A stretch of 64,000 bases of DNA, taken from contig JADHYV010000062.1 in NCBI GenBank assembly GCA_027604705.1, positions 43,622-107,621 on the forward strand, in the 5' to 3' direction. This document shows, piece after piece, positions 55,426-64,000 of the stretch. Every line of letters begins with the position of its first letter. The stretch's first letter is position 1. The notes below the pieces were generated by a model. That model was not told the origin of the DNA. It was given only the letters and a program-made list of their open reading frames with translations, and made no database searches. Made by a program: the position numbers and the translations under genes. This DNA is from Allomyces arbusculus (Eukaryota; Blastocladiomycota; Blastocladiomycetes; Blastocladiales; Blastocladiaceae).

Positions 55426-56184
55426 TCAGCTCGACGACTTGGTCTGCTTCCGCTTCTTGACCGGCTTTGCGGACCCCGTGCTCGGTGCCGGTGAAGATGC
55501 GGGCGATGGCGACGCAGATGCGGCACTAGTATGCGTCGCTGCACGCCGCTTCTTCTTGGCCGATTCTGGCCTCTTGGGCAGATTAGCCGCGGGAGAGGGC
55601 GCATCGAGAGCAGGCGAAGCAGAAGCGGATGCAGCAGGGGTAGGGGTCGCAGATGCGGGTTCCGGTGTGGATACGCTCGCTGAAGCAGCGGCAACAGCCG
55701 CGGCGGCGACCGCGGCCTTCTTGTCCTCGATGCTGTTCGCGGCCAGCGCGCCCTTGATCAAACGGCCGGCGGCACCCTGGTCGATCGTCGAGCCTAGAAT
55801 ACCCCCCCACAGCAACGGGTCAGCAGCGCTCACCACCGTCTTGAATCCTGAAAGACCCAGCGTACGCTTGTTCTTCCACTCGTCGGCCTTCTTGAGCTTC
55901 TCAAAGTAACCCTTGAGCCGGTCGAGCTGCGCCTTGATGTGGTCGGCCTTGGTATCGGCCGCGTTCACTTTCAGGTACGCGTGCAGCGCCGAGTGCAGCG
56001 TGAACGCGAGGTGCACGTGCAGTTTCGCGCGGTCGAGCGGATTCTCAATCGATGACGCGAGGTCCTCGAGCGACGGTTGGCCAGGACCCGCGAGCTGGTC
56101 CATCAGAGTTGCAAGTGACGGGACGGATTTTTGCAGCGTCGCGAGCGCCGCGTGCAGTTCCGGGTGCAACGTAGTCGATGTCAT
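55426..56184 (-). CDS. LRP1: C1D/Lrp1 (Rrp47) exosome cofactor
   Basis: Intronless, 252 aa. The N-terminal ~110 residues match the Sas10/Utp3/C1D domain: helices around LATLMDQLAGPG, LDRAKLHVHLAFTLHSALHAYLK and the conserved region QLDRLKGYFEKLKK. Known members bind Rrp6 and the nuclear exosome in rRNA and snoRNA processing. The remainder is Ala/Ser/Pro low-complexity with basic clusters (KKKRRA, KKRKQTK) as expected for RNA binding and nuclear location. Convergent with malate dehydrogenase, 284 bp apart. Confidence 0.88.
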   Translation of the reverse strand: MTSTTLHPELHAALATLQKSVPSLATLMDQLAGPGQPSLEDLASSIENPLDRAKLHVHLAFTLHSALHAYLKVNAADTKADHIKAQLDRLKGYFEKLKKADEWKNKRTLGLSGFKTVVSAADPLLWGGILGSTIDQGAAGRLIKGALAANSIEDKKAAVAAAAVAAASASVSTPEPASATPTPAASASASPALDAPSPAANLPKRPESAKKKRRAATHTSAASASPSPASSPAPSTGSAKPVKKRKQTKSSS

Positions 56185-56665
56185 GGTTACGTGATGGGTC
56201 GGCGTGGGTGGGGTGGCGGGGCCGCGTGCGCGTGAGCGAGGGCCGCAGGATGAGTAGTTGTGGGTGGTGATGCGCGGGAACGCGTCGTCAAGTCGATTGT
56301 CGTGCCGTCGCGTTGCTGGATCCAGTTCTGGAGGAGCTCATGGCGTGAGCTCAGGTCGTGTTTCGCTCATCACATGACAATACCTGACCAGTTGCCAAGG
56401 GCTCATTCACGTCTCACATCGTCTCCCAATCCTGGCCGGCTCACGACGGCTCGGCACGCCTGTCATCTCTCGCCACCCCAACCGGCGCAGCTCCCATATA
56501 CGCGTGAAGCGGCCCGTGGCCGGCGGCCCTATCGCACTGACCGATTTCCGCGATCGCCGCGACGATACCCGGTATAAATAATTGTGTATTGAACAAACTC
56601 CCACACTACGGCGCTCATCGCGCTCGCCTCGCTGGCGAGAGCGGGGCATTTTGGTGCCGGTGCAC
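56185..56665. other. Upstream region of C1D gene, downstream of H2A.X
   Basis: 481 bp. Contains a plus-strand TATAAATA near 56573 with no gene on that strand. Nothing else recognised. Confidence 0.5.
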
Positions 56666-57662
<997 letters not shown>

Positions 57663-58745
57663 GGTTGATGGAAGATTGAGTTGCGGGGAGTTGGATGGGT
57701 GAGACACAGTCGAGCTTGCGACTCGGCTGGGTGTCGTCGAAGCTGGAATGGAGAGCGGAGACGCGTGCTGTCGGTTGTCGACGTTGTGGTGGTGGTCGCA
57801 GGTCGCAGATGTGGAGTTGGCTCTGGCATTGTCGCATTTGCACAGTCACTGTATCCTGAAAGGTCTGGCATTCCACCTCCCACCGCACCCACCGCACCCT
57901 GCACACCTCGCCGTCGCACCACCATTCCCACCTCGGCGTTGGCCGCCAGCGTCGTCGTGATGATCAAGTGCTCCTCGGAAATCAATTTCGAGGGAGAGCA
58001 AAAGGCCCAAGCTTGTTGCAGCACACCCGCAACAGCACCCGGATGCCGACGTGATCTACCATCGAGCAGACGTTGCTGAATTCGCGGCTGGCTACCAACA
58101 CATGTCTCGACAAATCTCCATCTTTTCATGCGACTTCGGGCCCACACCATTTCCAGCCACCCACCCACTATCTCTTGAGTGCCCAGTCGTTGCAGCTGAC
58201 CGTTGGTGTTGCCATTTGATCCGCGACCGGGCCGTCCGTTCGTTCGGGGCGTTCAAGTGGCAGGGCGAATCCGAATTTGTCGTGGCGTCGGTTTTGTTCT
58301 CCAAGCAAGAGCCATGCTCATGCTCCGCAGCGCACGGACGGTCCCCTTATCCAATGATGAGCTGCAAGCGCCCAGTCGGCGCGCAAGAGTTGGTTGCTCG
58401 TTGGGCGACGACGCCCCTGGTCAAAATGGTTTTGTCCCCCTGTAGTTTGTCCGAAATACAAGCGCCCCTAGAAATTTTGTTCCGTGCTTTTTGCTCTTTC
58501 GATGAAGCCTCACGCCAGCGCGCCCCGTGCTGACGGTCGTCATGTTTCAGAACACGCCAGTGTTGCCAATCTACTGTGCGAGCTGGCCGAGATATAAATC
58601 AGCCTGATCCCTCACCACGACGCTCTAATGTAACCTGTTGGACGCGGCTTGCGTTGTTCTCGATTCCAACCATCGAGAGTGATTGCAAGCTGGTCAGCGC
58701 GACCAGATTTGATCGAAGACTTCGGCCGACTCGACGACCGACGCT
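57663..58745. other. Divergent upstream region of H2A.X and UNC93-like gene
   Basis: 1.1 kb with no supported gene. H2B, often divergent from H2A in fungi, is not present here. A TATAAA lies at 58593..58598. Confidence 0.55.
58593..58598 (+). promoter_or_regulatory. TATA box of UNC93-like gene
   Basis: TATAAA about 150 bp upstream of the ATG at 58746. Confidence 0.5.
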
Positions 58746-60263
58746 ATGGCTGACCCAGAGCAACACACCGCCAGCAGCAGCTCTGCGGCAGCAGCAGCTG
58801 CACCGACCGCGTCTGGATCTGCGCCGACCCCGTCGACTCCGGCAACCGAGCGGTCGGGCATGATCCGAGTCGCCGCTCTCGGTTTCGGGTGTGTATTGGC
58901 CAGTTTTGTTGATCAGTGTTCGCCATGCGTTGCCTTGCACCAATTGACACTTATGATCTGCCTCTCCATAGTTTCCTGCTCATCTTTACGGCCTTCAATG
59001 GCGCTCAGACGCTCGTCACGACCATTCATCCCGAGAATGGGTTCAACTCGCTCGCGACCATTTACCTCTGCTTCTTCCTCGGCTCGCTCCTCGCACCGTC
59101 CCTCGTCGCACGGGTCCCGCTGCGCTTTATCTTCTTTGTTTCGGCCGCGATGTATGCCCTGTTCATTGCCGGGCTCAACTGGGGCACGGCTGCCCTCTTT
59201 GTCACGTCAGCCCTTGTTGGTTTCGCTGCCGGTCCGTTTGCTTCCCATTTGCACGATTCATACTGTGCTGTCCAGAAAGAGCTGAAAACTGAGACCGTCA
59301 TCCTGCGCGTCATCATTTCCAGGCTCTATTTGGATCACGCAGGGCTTCTACGTCTCGATGGCGAGCCAAGCGTCGGGCGTGCCCATTGGCAAGCTGACAA
59401 GCGTGTTCCTCTTCATCTTCACCATCAACATGATTGCCGGCAATGCCATCAGCGCAAGCATCCTGCTCGCAGGCATCTCGTACTCGACGCTGCTCTACAT
59501 TCTTGCTATCGTCGCGGCCACAGGCGCCCTGTGCCTGCTCCTGCTGCCGCAACCAGGCCGTGCAGCAACCACTTCGAATGCGGCGCCCACCATGCCGCTC
59601 GGCGAAAAGCTTCGCATGACCATCAAGCTGTTCCCGGAAATGCCCATGCTCGCGCTGATCCCACTGATCCTGTGGAACGGGGCGCTCGGATCGCTCGCGT
59701 TTGGCAACATCCCGCGGTTCTTGCCCGAGTCTATGGTCAAGACGCGCCCCGAAATCGTGCCGCTCATCTTCATCGTCTATGGTGTCACAGGCACGCTGGC
59801 CTCACCCTTCTGGGGCCACGTCTACGACCGGTCCGGCGCGAAGCCGCTCGTTTGGGCCATGGCGATTCTCGGGACCATTACCTACGCGCTGGTCCTGGTC
59901 GTGCTTCTCGTGGTCCCAGGCCTGGCTGACGATGAGACGCTCGCGATTGCATTGTTTGCATGCGCGACAGGCGCATTGGGCGCACTCGATAACTTGACCA
60001 ACTCGCTCATCAATTTCTCGATTTCGTCGCTCTACCCGGACGAGCAAACGAACGCGGCCGCGTTTGCCGTCTACCGGCTCTGCTTTTGCGTCGGGTTTAT
60101 TCTCCTGTCGCTGCTCTCGAACACGGGTATCTGGCAAATCATTGTCGTGCTCAATGTGATTTTGTTGGGCGCGACCGTTGCAGCGTACGCGTACCTGATC
60201 AAGTACCGCCACCGCAAGGAGGCCGAGCAGACGGTCGCGGACAAGGCGGCGGGCAAGCATTGA
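58746..60263 (+). CDS. UNC93-like MFS membrane protein
   Basis: 447 aa, three exons: 58746..58888, 58972..59231, 59323..60263. After a ~38-residue Ser/Ala/Pro N-tail come about 11-12 transmembrane helices. FLLIFTAFNGAQTLVTTI, LCFFLGSLLAPSLV, and splicing to GSIWITQGFYVSMAS follow the UNC93 pattern; the C-terminal half has GTLASPFWGHVYDRSG and LYPDEQTNAAAFAVYRLCFCVGF. Animal UNC93 proteins regulate K+ channels or Toll receptors, fungal relatives are uncharacterised carriers. The end is cytosolic and Lys-rich. TATAAA lies 150 bp upstream. Confidence 0.87.
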
Positions 60264-60516
60264 AATTGGTTCTGCTCTTTGAGTCGTTGTTGGGACATTT
60301 TGTAGGTCGATTATTTTGGGTCGTGTTGTAGTTCTGTGTGTGGGGCTTGAAGAGCCCGGGATCGGAAAGCGTCCTGTTACCAGGAGTTCCAAGCCGAGAG
60401 CCGCGTTCGAAGCGCAATAGAAAGTACATGGTGCAATCTTCACGCTGTATTTGCCAAGCGAGCGACATCTACAGTTTTCCAGTCCCCATCGCAGTCTGCA
60501 TCCAGTCCAATCAACC

Positions 60517-62822
60517 TCACACAGCCGCTGTTTCTGGCGCCGCTCTGCTGCTCTCCTTCAACCCACCCATCTCGCGCTGCAGCAGCGACAAGAGCTCCTT
60601 GCGCTGCTTCGTGTCGGCACGCCGCTCATGGCGCTCGCGCAGACGCACCTTGTCGAGGTCGGCCTGCAATATCTCGCCGCGCCGCTCGGCTTCTTCGACG
60701 TGCTGCCGTAACCGCACGAGTTCCGTCTTGTAGGACGCGAGCTTGGCCTGTGCGCTCGACTTGAGCTTCGTGTAGGCGTCACGCAGCGTGGTGTACTCGG
60801 TCTTGAGCGTCGTGATTTGCTGGCACAGCTCGGACTCGGATTTCTCGAGCAGGGCCTACGTGAAAAGATCCCACTTAGAGAGCTCAAAGGAGCGAAAGTG
60901 ATGGCGAGCAGGTCAAAGAACGTGCCTTTGCCTGCGCGAGGGACTTGGCGTGCGCTTCGCGCTCCCGGGCACATCCCTGGCGTGACTCTTCCAGTTGCCG
61001 ACGGAGCTCGGCAATCCGACGACGTGATTCTTCGAGCTGCGGTCTGAGCAATTGTATGAGTCAGTCAAACCGGCGCAATTGACAGCTGTTACGTTTAAAA
61101 TACACGTACCGTGACCACGTCTCGGCCTCGCGTAGGGTCGCAAGCTCGTCGGTCGCCGTTTCGAGCTTGACCTGCAGCCGCTTGATCTCGCCCTTGAGCG
61201 TGTCCTCGGTCTCGCGGCTGCGCGACGCGGTCAGCTCATCGTCGGCCGCACGCCGGCGCAGGTCCTCGTGCTCTTCGCGGAGCTCCTCGAGCGCGTTCTT
61301 GAGCGAGGAGATGCGTTGCAGCAGGCCCTCCTTTTCGGAGAGGGACTTGGCGCGCAGGTCGTCCATGGTCGACTGCATCGAGATGATTTGCCGGCCGAGC
61401 TGGAATGCAAATGATGGACCACGTGAGTCGAAAGAAGAGACCTTGAAACGATGAAAACATCTGGAGCGTACATCTTCGTTGGCCTTGCGCAATCCTTGAA
61501 CCTCGAGCTGCTCATCAACGCCAAGGACCTGCACCCCGGAAGTCCGCTCCCCACCCGCGCTGCTCTCTGCACTCGCCGGCCAACGCCGTGCTGCCGCAAC
61601 TTCCTCGACTTGCCGTTGGGCCGCCACTAGTTCCAGCGACAGCACCTCGACTTTCCCCTCAAGCTCGCGGCGCCTCCGGTCCCACGCCGCGCGGTCGTGC
61701 GCGAGCTCAGCCTGCGCATTAAACAGCGCCGCAGCCTGGTTCTGGCCGCGCTCGTCGACGGCGCGCTTGGCCGCCGACACTTGCACCTGCATCGCCGCGA
61801 CCTGCTGAATCAGTTCGTGGTTCTTGCGCACGAGTGCCTGGTGCTCGTCGTGCGCGCGCGACAGCTTGTCGTTGGTATTGTCGCGCTCGACGCGCAGCGA
61901 TTCGGCATTCGCCTTGAATTCGAGCGCCTGGATGCTGTGTGCGCGGATCGTGGATTCGAGTTGCGTCTGCAAATCGGATTTGGCGGAGCTACATCGGGGA
62001 TGTGATGCGTAAGCGGAGCCGAACCAGTCGGGTCGAGGGCACAGCGGGGCGTACCGCAAGTCGTCGTTTTCGCCAAGGAGGTGGCTGATCTTGAGCTGGG
62101 CCTCGGACAGCTGCAGCTGCAGGTTGCGCGTCGCCTCGGCCGGCCGTGCGTTGGCTGCCGACGTGGAAGGTGTTCGTGTCAGCATTGTTCAGCATCACCC
62201 ATCGCGGAGATATCGCAAGTACCCACCAGATTTGCTCTCATCGAGCAGGTGCTCGAGGTCGCGGATCTTTTCGAGAAACTGCTTGCGCTCCTGCTGCCGC
62301 TCCATGTCCATTTCCCGTGCCTAATCAACACCATGTGGAATCATGAGTCTCCACATGCTCCTCATTCCAACCCGAACAAAACAGCGCCGTAGGTACCGTC
62401 GTCGCCAACGTCGCGCGCAACCCCTCATTCTCGCTCCTCAACTGCGCAACCACGCCTGCATGCCGGTCCACCTCGGCCTTCCACCGCGCAGCGTCGGCCC
62501 GTGCCTGCTCCTGCACCTCCTCAATTGCACGGTCACCCACATCCCTTGACCGCACAGCACTTGCCGCACGCTGCGCCTCATCGAGCTCGGCGCATTTCAG
62601 TTCCAGCTCGCGCTTCCACCGGTGCACGGTCTGCACGTGCAAGTCTTCGAGTTGCGCCTTTTCGTCGGCGAGATCGCTCAGTTGCTGCTCGGCGAGTTTC
62701 AGCGCCTGGATCGCGCGTGAACGCTCGTCGCGGAGAGATTCGATGACTTCAATCGCGGCGTGGAGGCGGTGGTGATCGCTGGCACCGGCGTCGCCGGGGT
62801 TGGGGGAGGCCGGTGGGGCCAT
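60517..62822 (-). CDS. Long coiled-coil protein
   Basis: 627 aa, seven exons (minus): 62822..62397, 62320..62227, 62154..62055, 61988..61472, 61399..61110, 61043..60926, 60855..60517. Nearly the whole length after residue ~20 is predicted coiled coil by heptad-like L/A and E/K/R/Q pattern (LHAAIEVIESLRDERSRAI, LEEREEHEDL-type stretches, LKTEYTTLRDAYTKLK). No other domain or membrane segment. Such proteins act as scaffolds of centrosome, flagellum, Golgi or cytoskeleton; no family is recognised. Three introns are multiples of three (66, 72, 66 nt) and two of these have no stop in frame. The last intron appears to use a GC donor (AAG|GCACGT). Confidence 0.82.
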
Positions 62823-63597
62823 GATGCTTGGCGCCGGGTCGGTGGGTAGTGCACGGCCTGGTGAATGCCAGCGAATTACACTGGCACACAGGTGTTGAGC
62901 GCAAATTTGAAATGCGGGAAGTTGGGCTTGAGTCTGGGCGCGATGGTGAAAATGGCGGCTCCAGATCATCACTTGCAGGTGTCGCGTTGAGCCACGCGGT
63001 GTGTGTGATGTGTGTGAGACAAGGCAGGTCCATTTCTGTCCAGCAACAAACAGCATCCGGCTGCCAAGCAGGAATGACGTTGACGTGTTCTTGGAGGAGC
63101 TGCGACGCTACTTTCGCCGACGCCCATCGTTAATGTGTTTAGGTATATTGTTAGGCGTGCACGAGCGTCTTGCAGGCAGTAAGCGACAACTTCGACCATC
63201 CAATAACGAAAAAGTTCCGCTGTCAAACCATGAGCAGCGAGCCTCAGTGAATCAAGGAGAAGGATGGTTGCGTCGCATCAAGCACCAGCATTTGGAACAA
63301 ACATAACCAGTAGCACTGGACTTTTGACGGCCCAGTATGTGCCATCACGTTGCTTGCACAGACGTGCACTGTGGGCTTCGCTCGTGAATTTGCAAGCTCC
63401 AGCCACAGGGGGATTTCATATTTCTTTGTCAAAGTTGGCCATACATCATTCATGCAATGCCGTTGACGAAGGAAATGGGGTGGAGCAATTTGGAGCAGTG
63501 GAATGCGGAGCGAAGTGGACTCATGTCGAGCGAGGGAGCGACGTGGAAGCGTGCTCGGTGTCATGCATGAGGTTTACATTGCAGCCGACATTGCTTT
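62823..63597. other. Intergenic region
   Basis: 775 bp with no supported feature. Confidence 0.5.
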
Positions 63598-64000
63598 ATG
63601 GCCAGCAACAAACATGATTTCGTGGCGCTGCTGCAACTCTTTACAATTGTTGTTCGCTGCGCTCACAGCGTAATTATTCCAACTTGCCGCAGTCTCTCAA
63701 CGCACCATGTCTGCAAATAATTGCTCTACTGACGGTCCCAACGGAGGTCAAGATCTGTCTAGATGCGACCCCAACAAGTATTGGCTCAAGGGCCCGCCTT
63801 TTTTCATCACTTTTCGAACAGGACCGCGACGTGGCTCGCGGCCTCAGTCATTTTGCTCGGCAACATACGGCGATCAAGCTTGGACTGCTCAAACCAGCTC
63901 GCCTGGTCGCACGCGGAACGCATGACAACGGCTATTTTCAATCTGTGATCAACTCTTGGCGGCGCGATGCAGGACCATGTCGCGCGGGACTCGCGGGATC
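63598..64000 (+). CDS. Open frame running off the right window edge
   Basis: From the ATG at 63598 (MASNKHDFVALLQLF) a frame stays open for 134 codons to the window end. No stop, domain or intron can be seen. Composition is ordinary, with RARLFSSLFEQDRDVARGL and ARGTHDNGYFQSVINSW in the later part. It may be the first exon of a real gene or chance; two other frames also stay open for 60-70 codons here. Confidence 0.3.

Overview
The window is nuclear DNA from a fungus. Most genes are broken by short introns (about 53-100 nt, GT-AG) and the gene set is eukaryotic: a Pho84-type phosphate transporter, Arl3/ARFRP1, a Zrc1-type zinc transporter, diphthine-ammonia ligase with fused RidA-like domains, Kae1, C1D/Lrp1, histone H2A.X and an UNC93-like carrier. 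Coding DNA is GC-rich with C/G third positions. A Shaker-type voltage-gated K+ channel and an LRR receptor-like membrane protein are unusual in well-known ascomycetes, so an early-diverging (zoosporic) or otherwise non-model fungal lineage is plausible, but the phylum cannot be fixed from this sequence. Gene models below were spliced by eye using splice consensus, frame and phase; no alignment or search was run.

Layout. 1.5-9.5 kb: glycyl-tRNA synthetase (minus), K+ channel (plus), phosphate transporter (plus). 9.5-12.8 kb: a decayed stretch with an inverted fragment of the phosphate transporter 3' end, a frameshifted gene for a small Cys-containing protein and a GGTCCAGG-type low-complexity block. 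12.8-26 kb: mostly surface or regulatory proteins: a single-pass membrane protein, Arl3-type GTPase, a Gln-rich protein built of exon cassettes, an LRR membrane protein with about one exon per repeat, an acidic-tail protein and a predicted beta-solenoid protein with an N-myristoylation signal. 26.9-34.5 kb: an F-box protein with a very acidic tail and a BTB protein with a long Ser/Thr/Pro tail. 34.8-45.1 kb: Zrc1-type transporter, DPH6, a protein rich in S-P-T-K motifs, guanylate kinase and KAE1 (the last two divergent). 45.1-53.7 kb: AT-richer, decayed DNA holding two multiply frameshifted gene remnants, with one intact Gly-rich protein carrying a C-terminal GPI-like tail. 53.7-62.8 kb: malate dehydrogenase, C1D/Lrp1, histone H2A.X, UNC93-like carrier and a long coiled-coil protein. 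The last 0.4 kb holds an open frame that runs off the window.

Genes do not form one pathway. Several neighbours are divergently transcribed from short shared upstream regions (GlyRS/K+ channel, LRR/acidic protein, GUK1/KAE1). Functional themes are translation quality (GlyRS, KAE1 for t6A, DPH6 for diphthamide), transport (phosphate, zinc, K+, UNC93) and surface/signalling proteins. No CRISPR array, rRNA or convincing tRNA was seen.

Most striking observations: a 14-nt microexon encoding the K+ selectivity filter; a bacterial-type, intronless GlyRS; a strong preference for C at intron position +4 (GTRCGY); symmetrical exon cassettes in the Gln-rich (all phase 0) and LRR (all phase 2) genes; and an H2A.X SQEY tail carried on its own last exon.
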